Shown one piece after another: positions 1 to 11,150 of a stretch of DNA of 64,000 nucleotides. Location of the stretch: the NCBI RefSeq assembly GCF_003597395.2, contig NC_133790.1, forward strand, positions 22,475,854 to 22,539,853, in the 5' to 3' direction. Position 1 is the first letter of the stretch. Every line of letters begins with the position of its first letter. The notes under the pieces were generated by a model. It had not been told where the DNA came from and did not search any database. It worked only from the letters and a program-made list of their open reading frames with translations. The DNA is from Chelonoidis abingdonii (lineage: Eukaryota > Chordata > Testudines > Testudinidae). Position numbers and translations under genes: made by a program.

Positions 1-1507
1 TGGCTGCACCCTCTCAGTAAAGGTCACTAATGGATACCCCTTGTGGATCACCAGGTGAGGTGGGTTAACCCTATACCAGATAGGGTGCCCAAATAGCAAA
101 TGTGAAAAATCAAGGTGGGGTGGGGTGAGGTGTAATAGGTGCCTATATAAGACAAAGCCCCTGAGTATCAGGACTGTCCCTATAAAAAAAAAAAATCAGG
201 ACATACGGTCACCCTTACACCAGGTCTACATCTCCAGAGATGGGGAAGGGAAAGAACTGGCATGCAGAGAAAAGGACACTTCCAGAACATAACACTTCCC
301 TAAAACTCAACCTAACCTCCTCCTCACCCAGGACCTAGCTAAAGTGCGCACACAGGCTAATGCCCCAGAAACCTCCAGGGCAAAGAGACAACAGAAAGCA
401 TATCTAAGGTGCTACAGACAGAAAGCAGGGCATGGAAGCTCTGCTTCCACATGCACCTCTCCCACGGCACTTCCTTTAGGCAGCAGCAAGTGGAGCATGT
501 ATTTGTGAATAATTCCGATACATGTCTTTTACTAATATGACTCTACATACTATTACAAGGCTATGGCTCTGCCTGCACTTCCTCCCAATGGTAGGAAACG
601 GGTTTTTAGAAGCCTGCCTGTGAAGTTAGGTCTGTCCTGTCTAAACTGGCCTGCCCTTGTTTCACATGAGATAGGAACTTCAGTCTTGAGGATTTTAAGA
701 CTGTTTTAGCAGCTTTCCCCCACCAAGCCTTACTGGCCAATACAACTATGTTTGCAGGACCAATTTCAAACTTGGCTGGCTAACGTGGAGAAACTAGTGC
801 AATCAAGGCCTTGCTCTGCAGCCATCTCCTTCCTTAACCCTAAGTCATTTAAATGAGTTGAAGTTGAACATTCAGACAAACAAAAGAGGTTAACATAAGC
901 AAAACATCTGAGATAAGAGCTCATTCCAAGATAACAGGCGTTTACTGTAACTATTTATTGCCTGCAAATCACTTGATTTCATTCATTAAATACGGTCACA
1001 CCCTGCTGCCTATGGATTAGGTTACCTTCCCAAACTCATCCCAGTGAGGAGCATATGGCACTCAATGACCTCATTCTGTGTCATTCCCATAAACACACAC
1101 AGTCTCCCTTTCTACATCTCAGGAGCTTTCCATAAAACTCTATTCTTTCTGGCTGCTGCCTGGGAGGCAGTGAAGAAGCTGACGTTTATGGTTTCAATCT
1201 GAAAGGGAGCCTGCCAGTACACACTGGGGCTGTGCACATAGGCACAGCATTACTGAACAGACATGCACACATTCCACACCCTCTTATCAATAAGAACATG
1301 GATACAGATTAGCTTTCAAGAACTCTGCCTAGCCCCCCCCACAGTTCACAAGCCATAGAGCTCCTAGCTTCAGCCCTGCTGCTCCCCACAGACAAGCAGC
1401 TGAAGTTCATTCCAAGAACCTCAAACACAAAGCGCCCAGGACGACATTACAGGATGCCAAGTGAAGTCAAGGCCTGGAGGGAAATAATCTGGGAGCAAAA
1501 AACTTAC
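1..1507 (-). other. LIMK2: LIMK2 intron (partial)
   Basis: Intron after exon 1b. No exon or long credible ORF was found. Positions about 130-235 resemble a dispersed sauropsid repeat: two similar GTCCCTATA / ATCAGGACAT half-motifs around a short A-run near 186. The rest looks like ordinary unique intron. Confidence 0.6.
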
Positions 1508-1560
1508 CGAAAGGGATCCTTGGGAGTGAAATAAGCTGGGGCAGACAAGTAACTTCCCAT
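1508..1560 (-). CDS. LIMK2: LIMK2 exon 1b, coding part (LIMK2b N-terminus)
   Basis: The exon encodes 17 residues plus two bases of the next codon, beginning MGSYLSAPAYFTPKDPF and ending CG before the donor gtaagt at 1507-1502. This matches the short isoform-specific start of human LIMK2b, which lacks the first zinc finger half of LIM domain 1. ATG at 1560 sits in a good Kozak context (AAGATGG). Gly2 with Ser6 fits the N-myristoylation consensus; that modification is only an inference. A longer minus-strand ORF over the same bases (1603-1421) is in another frame and is not real. Confidence 0.93.
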
Positions 1561-2050
1561 CTTCAAGCACTGGATAAACCGGCTCCGTCGCAAACTTGTC
1601 CAACTGCCTGTGAACAACTCCACTTGGCCAGCATGGCAGCTGGAAGGTCTCACTTCACCTTGTGCTGATTCAGGCTCCTCTCCCCTCTCTGAAACTGTCT
1701 AAGGAGTGCCAGGTCTCTCAGCCACTCATTTCTTTTCAGATCTTTCCTGGCTCCCATGGCTGTAACTATCTCCTCCTCCTCCTCCTCCTCCACTGAGCAG
1801 CAATTGCACCCTTGGGTGGGATAGCGTCACCACTAACCTTGCTAAAATTCGGACATTCTTGTGTGGGAGCTGGTAGAGTTTGCAAGAACAAACTGCTGTC
1901 AAGTTAGTTTTTCCTTCTTTGGTTCCACCCCCGAAGGTGGGAGGGGAGGAGGAGTCATCCTTTACAAAAGGAACATGGGTGGTTAGAAGCACCAAGGAAA
2001 TAGACCCTTTTCACCAAGGGTGGAGCTGTGATTCAGACTCCAGAGAGAAG
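1561..2050 (-). promoter_or_regulatory. LIMK2: Probable internal LIMK2b promoter and 5' UTR
   Basis: The sequence just upstream of the exon 1b ATG should hold the LIMK2b start site. It contains a (TCC)n run at about 1770-1791, which is (GGA)n on the coding strand. It is not a CpG island, unlike the LIMK2a promoter, which suggests a more tissue-restricted promoter. No TATA box can be assigned with confidence. Placement is by position only. Confidence 0.4.
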
Positions 2051-3994
2051 GCACGTGACACACACCCTGAAAGGTTTGAAACTTCTGTTACAATAAAAGC
2101 CAGGCATATGAACACAAAGCTCCTCTCAGCACAATGGTACTGATACTGAAGTCAAGCAAGGGCAGAATCAAATACAGAGAGTTAAGCCTCTGCTTATGTC
2201 AGATAAATGCTTATCGCAGTTTCCTAGATCACAGTGGTGTGTGCACATCCCACCCTTTACAGTCCCTCCAACCTGCTTATTGATTCTCTGCTGCACAGTG
2301 CCCTTCATTCTGAGGAAGGCTAATCTGCCCCCAAAGATACAGCCTTGGCTGGCTCAGAGCAGAAAGAAGACCAGGCTCGGCAGTTTAACCCAGCCCAGGG
2401 CTCCTCAATGGCAGTGCAGGATGTAATACTAAAAAACGAGTCAAAGACTGGTTACTCTGAGAGCAAACAAGTCACTCAATCCTTGACTTAAACCTGCAAC
2501 TGCTGCACAGCCCAACTGCTTCAGCCTGCTCTGCCTTGTCCATGCCACTGCCTGAACAGTGGACAGAGAGTTCTACTCAGAGTCCTCGTCTACCCAACAC
2601 AAAGCACTGGTGTTTGTACAACGCTCTGTTGAGTGGCTAGCCTGTTACACATGCCACTGCTGCTATTAGCCCTCCCACATTTGTGCAGTCAGTAAAACCT
2701 GCCATTCTCACAAGAGAGTCTCAAAAACCAGCCATGCATCAGAGATGAAAGTTCCCAAATTTGCTCCGACTGAAGATCCTCCATCTCACACAGCTGGCAC
2801 TCTGCTCAACAGAGGAACTGCTGCAGGTTTGACAGCTGTGGCTGGCTTTTCAACTCCACTAGAGAGCCAGGCACCTAATTTTTGTAAAGAGAAGATGCAG
2901 CTACATTTATGGGGAAAAGGAACCTGAAACAGTCAGCTTCTCCTACTCAGTTTGATTTTTAACATAGACTAAGACAGTGCAGAAAGAACCAGGGCTGTAA
3001 AGCGTGATGCAGCCATCAATTCTGATGCAGATCTAATTCCTTCTGACATTTCCGACAGTTTCACTGCAAGCAGCAATGCTGTGAGTCTGTGTCTAGGAAT
3101 GCACTCCTTTCTCCCACATTCTCCATACATTGTGTGCTGAAAGTGGGCCAGAGCTCACATCCCAGTGCCCTCTTACTATAAACACCACACCACGGAAAAT
3201 TGGAGCGTCCCTCCTCCCACTGCATATCACCTCCTGATAAAAGCTGTCCCCTTAATGCTGCTGTCACAGGCTGAACCCCCTCTATGGTCGAGTCCATGTG
3301 ACCCTGTAAATCTCAGCTCTTCAGACCTTTGAAGATTGATCCAGAGATGTGATAAGGAGCCTACTAGTCTGTGAAAGAAGCCAGCAGATAAAACCCAACT
3401 TCAAAGTAATAAAAGCCACCCAGACAGATAAGAAACTGGGAAGAGATTTTTGTCTGGGGTTTCCTTAAAGCCAACAGACATATATTCCATTTTCTATTTA
3501 AATAGGAAACATCTTATCAAGAAAATAATTCTACTTTTAAAACAAGTCCTAGCCATCAGACAGCAGCAGTTACTCTCCACCCACAGAATTCTGTGAACAG
3601 GGTTACTTCCCTTCTCAATTGTTTTATCACTCAATTATGAACATTATAGCTCTGATAAAAGGTTCTCTCTCAAAGAGGTGCTAATCTGTTTATTACACAT
3701 CTCAGGTTTTAGATCTGAACTCCTGATGAGAACCACTAATCCTCCTCAGGTAATTTTGCAGATACCACTAATCTCTGCTGGACAAACAAGTTGCACTAAA
3801 GGTGAGCACATACAAGAGTGAAGAAATTCCAGCGTTAACTTTCCCACAGCTAAATTACGTTGGCCACCATGCATTGTGGGGTTTTGTGGAAGGGGCCAAC
3901 AACTTCAGCATGTGCATTTTTGCAGTCTAAAAAAAAAGACAAGACAAGACAAGACTATTTAAGATCTAAATAATACTCATTGGTGGCCTTAGAG

Positions 3995-4305
3995 CAGTGA
4001 TCCACAACCTTTTTCGTCTGGTGGGTACCAGATGATGAGCCACGGAGGATAGTGGCAGCGGACAAGCATCCGCCAAAATTCCGCTGACAAGCGGCAACGT
4101 CAATAGGCGTCGGTGCCTAAATGTCGCCGACAAGCAGAGTCATCCAGAGGCGTTGCTGCTGGAATATCGCAGAAAATTGGCGGCATTTCGGCAGTGACAC
4201 CTCTGGATGACGTAGCTTGCCAGTGGCATTTCAGTGGATGCTCATCCACAGCCAGTACGTGGGTCCACTTGGATGTCCCGGTGGGCACCACGTTGGGGAC
4301 CCTTG
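3995..4305. mobile_element. hAT-type non-autonomous DNA transposon, copy 1
   Basis: The element starts CAGTGATCCACAACC and ends TTGGGGACCCTTG, an imperfect terminal inverted repeat. It is flanked by CCTTAGAG (3987-3994) and CCTTGGAG (4306-4313), an 8-bp target duplication with one mismatch. The interior has repeated GCGGCATTTCGGC-like words. It is the same family as 20134-20464. No transposase frame is present. Confidence 0.75.
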
Positions 4306-5085
4306 CCTTGGAGGATCTGTTCGCAAATTGAAAATTGCATCTTTTTATCTGGTTTTGACAGGTTGTCATGAATTCTGTGTTTCTCCTGCAAGATTTGGAG
4401 ACAGAATGCACTAGCAAACTTGCCACAACAGGGGCTGCTTTCTTTACAATGCTTTTAGACATCTGACATTAACTGTGTAAGAGAAACAAAGAAGCCTGAA
4501 CTCTGGCCTTGACAGGTAAAAGGAAAACTTCCATTTACAAATTAATTCCATCTTAAAAAAATTCACTTTCCAGGCTCCCCACTGGTTCGTTTTAGATTTA
4601 GGAACTCAAGCAGATTTTTAAGTTTCAAGGGTGGGGTTTTTTTTTGCCATTTTAACACTGCAAAATAACTGTCTTGCTGTATTTAAAACAAGGTGTATAC
4701 GGATAATCCCAGGGGCTCCGAACGGCAAGCGTTACATGCTGCACATTCTCAAATGCTCTGGTTTTTAAAGTGGCAATTTAGATGCCAGGGGTGGTAGTGA
4801 ACAAGGCACGGACTGAGACTCCTCAGCACTTAGCCTATAAGATACACAGATCACTGTCTATGCACAGAGGGGCACTTCAGTTCATTTATGGGACTGGTAG
4901 AAACTGGGGGAGGAGGAGATCTGAGCAGGCTTGGCATCTACTGAGCAAATGGGGAGGCAGTAGTGTGCCTTTTTTCCTTGTCCTGGAGGCACTCCAAGTA
5001 TCCTGATGCAGACCCAATGCCTCCTTGTACTTCCAAGGCATTTACAACACAAGATGTGGCTGGCAGGGTCACATGGTATAATGGA

Positions 5086-5125
5086 AGCTGATCGCAGTGA
5101 TCAGCTATTGAAATATTTCAATAGC
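5086..5125. repeat. Two adjoining perfect palindromes
   Basis: AGCTGATC (5086-5093) pairs with GATCAGCT (5099-5106) around a 5-base loop. It overlaps a perfect 22-bp palindrome at 5104-5125 centred on AAATATTT. Function unknown. Confidence 0.7.
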
Positions 5126-8100
5126 ATCTGAGTGAAACTCCTGCAAGCAGCCATACCTCTCAAACTGTACAAAAAAGGAGAATGAAGTACTGCACGTTCA
5201 CTATGTTATTGCCTATTGTTTCTAACTTTAGAACATAACATTCCCAAGCCGGGACAGTGACAGCTCCTCATAGGGGTACACAGATAAGCACGATGCACTA
5301 AGAATGAGCATCTGAAATAAGCAGCAACAGATGGAGCTTCTTTGTCACCACCACCACTCACTTGCCCAATTCAAAAAGGCTAAAAAGCTTCCTGAACGTA
5401 TTTATCTGTAAGGTAAGGAGCAAGCAAGATAAATTCTGTAACTGTCTATTAGATATGTTTCTGGGAACAGCAACATCTCCTTGTAAAGAGTGCACATCTC
5501 TAATAACAAAACATGCACTAACACCACTGCCCTCATGCTTCAGGGGCTTCCCAACCCATAGCTTTTGTCTATTTAGATTAAATTTTTCAAGCAATCCTTT
5601 GTCTCATTTGTTTGTAAACCACCATGCACACTTTGGGAACAGCGAGTAATGACTTTGATGATAATGCCCTAGAAGACAACCTGAAAATAAAAGCTCAGAA
5701 TGGAATATCCAACTCTACCTTATATAGAGTGGCCATCAAGATCCTGCAGCAGCTACACCCTCCCTGAGGAATTCTAACTATTCAGAAGACAGACTACCTG
5801 CAAAGTGCTTCATTGTTTTTCTAACCCCAATGAAAATTCAGGGTGACCTGTGGGCAAACGAGCACTTAGGAATGGTTTCTCTCTAAATCCGATAGCCAGA
5901 GTGAGATTCAACAGCTAAACACCCCATCCACTGCAGAGACATCTTTAAAGAGAGAGACTCTCATGAGGATGAGTGGATAAAGCATTGACCTTTCAACCCT
6001 GGAACTCTACCAGGTGCTTACTCTAACTGCCAGAATATATGGATGGAGTGGGGGAAGGAGAGGAGAAAAGAAGCAGAAGGATAAGAAGTGGGTAGAGATG
6101 AAAAATGATGGATTTTGTAACTGCCTTTCATTACAAGGAACATGATAAATCTCAGCCCCAAATGCATCTGCAGCACACACAAACCCGGCAGTATTCACAA
6201 GCAAACAGCGAAAAGAAGGCCAGAGAAAGCATTAGATATGTCTCACGCTTTAAACTGCACTGCTATAGTCTTTAGTTTGAATCTATCGCACAAAATGTAG
6301 CACATTAGCCTTGGAACCATCTGAAATCCTAATCCTGTCCACACAGAATTTAAAAAATAAATAAATACAATCTATTTGACCACTTGTCAGTGGAAGGTAA
6401 ACAGATTTTCTTGGAAAGTGTGGAGTTCTAAGTCAATTTCTGCTAAATTTAAGCACCCACTTAAAGTTTCTACTTCCAAGATGCAGTGGTGTCTTCCTGT
6501 TTCTCCATAAAGACAACTTCAGAACCTATTCTGCTGCTCAGAACTTTCCCCAGTGCAGAGTGAGAAGACCATCAGTTCACTTTTGCCATTCAGAATCCTA
6601 TCAAGAATGTTGCAACTTTACACTGCTCCATGGCATAACTATGAAGTACAAGGGACGCATGCACCAGACAACTACTCAAAAAGTGAGGTTACCATACAAC
6701 GCTATCCCCTCAGCATGGTCACAGAGATGTGTTGCTGTCCCCACTAGTAGACAGCATTAAAACATGGACAGGGTTGTGACAAAACTGTACTAGGAGCTAC
6801 CTCCTCCACCCTGAACTTTCCAGAAGGAGGACAGTCAGAGAGACTACAGCACTCTGCATCCTTTATCACAAAAGTGTTTTTATCTTTTAAACCACAGAAC
6901 TCATTTCAGATGGCCAGCTCACCACATTCCCTCACCTCTGCCTCCCATTTCTGCTCACCCACCACTCTCATCCAAACACATGCAATATCCCTCTGGCAAA
7001 CGCAGTTGTTTATATAGAAAAGCAATATCAGCGACATTTTTAGCTTTAGTATGATATATTGAGCCAGGAACAAGGAAGGGAAACTAGCATCAAGTAACCG
7101 GCACAGGCCATCAGAAGCCTGATGTTTTATCTACTGTTGATCAGAGGGTAAGCCATCTACCTTAAGGCTATACCATGGAATAAAGTCACACTCTGAAGGC
7201 AACAGAACTTGTGTCCCTATGTTGCTAGGGTAGGAAGTTTAATTATGCCCAAACACAATTAAACAGATTTTCCTTCCAGTAATCCTACTGATAAAAATTC
7301 AGACATAAGCATCAGCAAGAAGGGAACACAACCATGCCTATTCAGATACTCCTGAAATCTAAAGGAAAGCCTGACAAATGGAAACCTGGGCAAGACCCTA
7401 TGTGGCCATTGCCCCTGGGACTGAATCTCAGTGGTGGCTGGGGACATCTGGAAGCAAAAACAGGCGGCAACAGCCTTATGCAAAGGGATATTTAGAGAGG
7501 ACAGATGCCTCTCCTAAAGAATATCAGCAAATAACTCAGTAGGTTCAAGCCAAAGCACTAGCTAGCCAGACAATTTAAGATGTCCAAGATACATATCAAA
7601 TAGGAATTGATCAATTTCCTCTCCAGCCATACCTAGAGAAGATACAGAATCTATGGACACAGCCTGTGCATGCTATTCAAGAAAGGAGGAAAGTGACAGT
7701 TTAAATCCTCAGAGAGATGCACAAGGTCAGCAGCTACCAGCTTGAAGTGTGATCAGAAGGCTAGTCTGACTGAGGATAAACAAAGCTAACAGGCCTGGAG
7801 AGGTGCCAATCTGCATGATGGAAATTATGTGCCAGGCGACAAAGTCAGCTAATCCACAGGAAGCCTGTAAACAACTCTCCACAAGAGCTGCTGGAACTCT
7901 CAGCTACCAGTCTTCCTACCAGTAAAGGCCTTTTAAAGTTTGACACTGGGATATTAAGCACAAGATTAGAGACATGCTGAGCTACAGAGCGAGAGGAGAA
8001 AGGGCGAGTCACTCAATTAAACCTGGAATTTGTTGTTTCAGTGTACAGCCCCACCCTGGAACAAGAAGAAAGGGAATGGCAGTTTCCTTGACTGTAGTTT

Positions 8101-9838
8101 CTCACAGCATAGCCTAGTTCAGCACAGTAGCGTAATCAAGTGTTGTAGCCAGTAAAGGGCACAAGGCAGTAAGGGAAGCACAACATCAGTTAGACTCAGC
8201 AATTTGATGCACTTCACAGGACAGGAGAGTTTGGCATCTTTTGCTGGCATGGTCTGATTAGACTCTTGACTAGGAAATCAAGCTAGTGCACAGCACTACA
8301 TCCTGCCCTTACTCAGGCTTGTGCAGCCCCACTGAAGGCCATGCAGGCTGCGCAGGTGTCACTAAGGGCAGGATTTGACTGTCTCCATCAGCCCATTATG
8401 AAGAGTCCATGTGGTTCACATCCTATCCTCAAGTCCATCTGCTATGACACCACTTGAGAGCTGCCCCACACCTTGTGTAGTAGCCTGAAAGGTCACATAG
8501 CAAAAAGCACTTAGTGTAAACTAAAACTTGTATTCAAAGTTAGTTTATTCCAACAGAGCCCTACAGGCATCAGTTAGGGAAGTCTTCACTTTGAGTTGGT
8601 GCTCTGGTCTGTCATGCACATCTGAGTTTGACTACTGGTACCAAGTTGGCAGGGGCTGGGGGAGAGGAAGCCTGAGTGCTTAGCCCCCAGGTTGTTTTTG
8701 GGTGTGGACAAGAGAAGACTAGAGTTCTGTGACCTTTATTGTCTGGTACTCTTAGACTGGTCATTGTCAAATAGCCTAACACTGGAGAGCCAGGGTTCAG
8801 TGGTATAAAGTATTAGTTGCCAGTATTTGCCAACTGGGAGATTATTTAAATTAACATCTCTTATGGTCTGCCACAGCTAGAAACATTTTGCCAGCCAATA
8901 TGTTTTTTAGATACCAGTAACCAAAATGTTGGATCTTTACTTTAAAAAACACAGGACAGTAGACACTTCTCCTGGCACATATCACCCACCTCCCAAACCC
9001 CCCTTTCCCTGGGCACAGACAAAATAAGCAAGGGTGAAAGGATAAAGCCAGATGAAAGCTAGAACCTTAGGAGACTGATCAACAGCTGTTATACAACTGC
9101 TACTCATAGTGGAGTCAGCAGAAGCTGCATGTGTTCAGAATCAGGATCCCTTAGAAAATGCAACTAATGTAGCAAGAATTGGGTAAACTGCTCACGGAAC
9201 AGATTACAAGCATGAAATCTTGCTGCTAAGAGCAGAGGATTTCAAAGGCATCTTCACTCTCTGCTTCTAGCAATGTGGTCAGAAGAGATTATGGCAAGTT
9301 GTAGATCTAAATAGCTTGACAGGGAGAAAGTATGTTTGGGGAACGCAAAGCCTTCCTGCACATCAGCACCTTTCCCTGCCAATCCTCAATAGCTCCCTCA
9401 AACCATACATATATGGCAAAGAGAGAACACCACCGCTACTCAAACTGCCTCAGCCTAGTTCAGTGGGCACTATCTTAGGATGTAGCTGAAGAGAAATATG
9501 CAGCATCTCACCTATCTGCTATCACCACAAAATCAGAGCTTTCATTTTTATTTTAATCTTTATTTGTGTGTTGTGTAAGCACCACTTCTCCCGATTGTTT
9601 CAAACAGCTATTAGAATTGCAATCCAGTTTCAAAGTGCTATGCCAGCATTAGAATATAGTAATGAGCAGAAGCATGTGATCATTCTGTAAGATTTTCCTG
9701 AGTAGGCATAAAGGTGGCAGTAAAATACTGCAGTCAGTTTAAACCCTGTAAGTGTTAATACTCAGCATACAGGCTAACACAATGGTGGATGAACACAGGG
9801 AAAAAGTAATATCTAAAAACAGGCTGGATTTAACCTAC

Positions 9839-9938
9839 CGGAAGCAAGAGCTGTGCCAAGCTTCATTAACAGTCCTGTACAGTCGTTGACCAGCTGGAAT
9901 GCTGTCCCCACAGCCCAGACATCTCCAGACCTCTTCAC
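9839..9938 (-). CDS. LIMK2: LIMK2 exon 2a (first half of LIM domain 1)
   Basis: This is a 100-nt exon between acceptor tgtgtag and donor gtaggt. With exon 1a it completes residues 6-38 and two bases of codon 39. It contains the first zinc-binding half of LIM domain 1: Cys12 and Cys15 (RCLGCG), then His34 and Cys37 (WHSSCF). The pattern and the following Phe-Arg junction match human LIMK2a. The exon is used only by transcripts from the upstream promoter, so LIMK2b lacks these zinc ligands. Confidence 0.95.
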
Positions 9939-10537
9939 CTACACACAAAAAGCAGAGCATTATTAGAATGGCCACCAAACAGCATAAGCTCTCTTCATGC
10001 TATCAGGCAAGAATTCCCACAACCTCTGTTAGGACAATCCTCGAGTTAAGTGTTCAACGTCAACTCCTCCAGGGCTAGAAAAGTAAAAGCCAGTGCCACT
10101 ATCTGACACTCAACTCTAGAAAACGAGGGGCATTTCCAGCCAGAACCTTAACACACTTGTGCACATTTGTGTCCAAAGACCTGTATGCTTCACTACAATG
10201 GCCATCAGTGTCACTGTGCTCTGCAGTATAAGCAGGACTCAGTTAAATAAATCAAGCAGTCACACTTGGCTGCCTTTCTCTCATGCCCAGAAATGAGAAG
10301 GACAAACTAGTTCAGTATTTCAGCTATTACTCAGAAGCATTATATGCTAGGCTAGTACAGAAGCCAAGCTAGCATTTGTCCATGCTAATGACTCAGAAGA
10401 TTTACAGCAATTCATCTAATTAACGGGATTTCCTAGGAAAGAGAAAAGGCGATAAGGGAGAACAAAGAGAGGTTTGTTTAAAGAAGAATAGCCTTGACTG
10501 CAGTCAGCTCACTCTTTACCATAAAGACAAAATGGTT

Positions 10538-10669
10538 GAGGTAATATCTTTTATTGGACCAACCTCTGTTGGTGAAAGGCAAATTTTTGAGCTACACAGA
10601 GCTCTTCTTCAGGAAGAGATGTTGGTCTCTTTCACCAACAGAAGTTGGTCCAATAAAAGATATTACCTC
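10538..10669. mobile_element. Palindromic MITE-like element
   Basis: The 26-bp termini (10538-10563 and 10644-10669, starting GAGGTAATATC) are perfect inverted repeats. Pairing continues inward through CTGTTGGTGAAAG / CTTTCACCAACAG with about one mismatch, giving arms of roughly 41 bp. The short centre holds AGAGCTCTTCTTCAGG. There is no coding capacity. I recognise the type as frequent in turtle genomes; the superfamily is uncertain. Confidence 0.8.
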
Positions 10670-10984
10670 ACCAGCCCAGTGTCTCTAATATCCTGGGACC
10701 AGAGATACATCATTATTACAAGCATTTATGCGGCCTAAAGACAATTCGAGTTGAAAGCGGCAACTGGGTTTTGGAAAAGAAACAAATCTTATAGGCCTAC
10801 TGTTTCCTGGGCTTACCGACCCTTCAGGAGCAGCTAGAGACTGGCAGAAGGATTTTAAGGCCTCTACTAAAATAGACACGATGATATTACATGTTCCCGA
10901 GTAGTTTACAAACCTGGACAACAAAAGGATTGTAAGGCGGGGGGGAGAGGAAGAGTGCTTGGTGTACAAGGGCAGACTACTTCA

Positions 10985-11150
10985 AGTGTAGAGGGCAGCA
11001 TGGCAGAGTCATGAAGCTAGGACTAAAGGAAACTAAGGAGGAGTTCGTGGGGGAGGTTCTGGGGCCTGCAATGTGCAGGAGATCAGACTACATGATCATG
11101 ATAGTCCCTTCTGGCCTGAAAGTCTACCGATCTATGAAACACAAAGAGAT
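10985..11150 (+). repeat. CR1 LINE 3'-end fragment
   Basis: The segment carrying GGAGATCAGACTACATGATC and TCCCTTCTGGCC and ending near TCTATGA is typical of sauropsid CR1 3' ends, sense on the plus strand. The 5' boundary is approximate. Confidence 0.65.

Larger units (their letters stand above)
2051..9838 (-). other. LIMK2: LIMK2 intron between exons 2a and 1b
   Basis: About 7.8 kb without exons. Contents noted: a 311-bp hAT-type element (3995-4305), a double palindrome (5086-5125) and otherwise unique intron. Short ORFs on both strands have no recognisable product. Confidence 0.6.

Noticed and set aside
1421..1603. 60-codon minus-strand ORF over LIMK2 exon 1b
   Set aside because: It is in a different frame from the MGSYLSAPAYF reading that matches LIMK2b and runs through the splice donor.
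4100..4462. 120-codon minus-strand ORF
   Set aside because: Overlaps the hAT-type element at 3995-4305; the open frame comes from its repeated interior, not a transposase.
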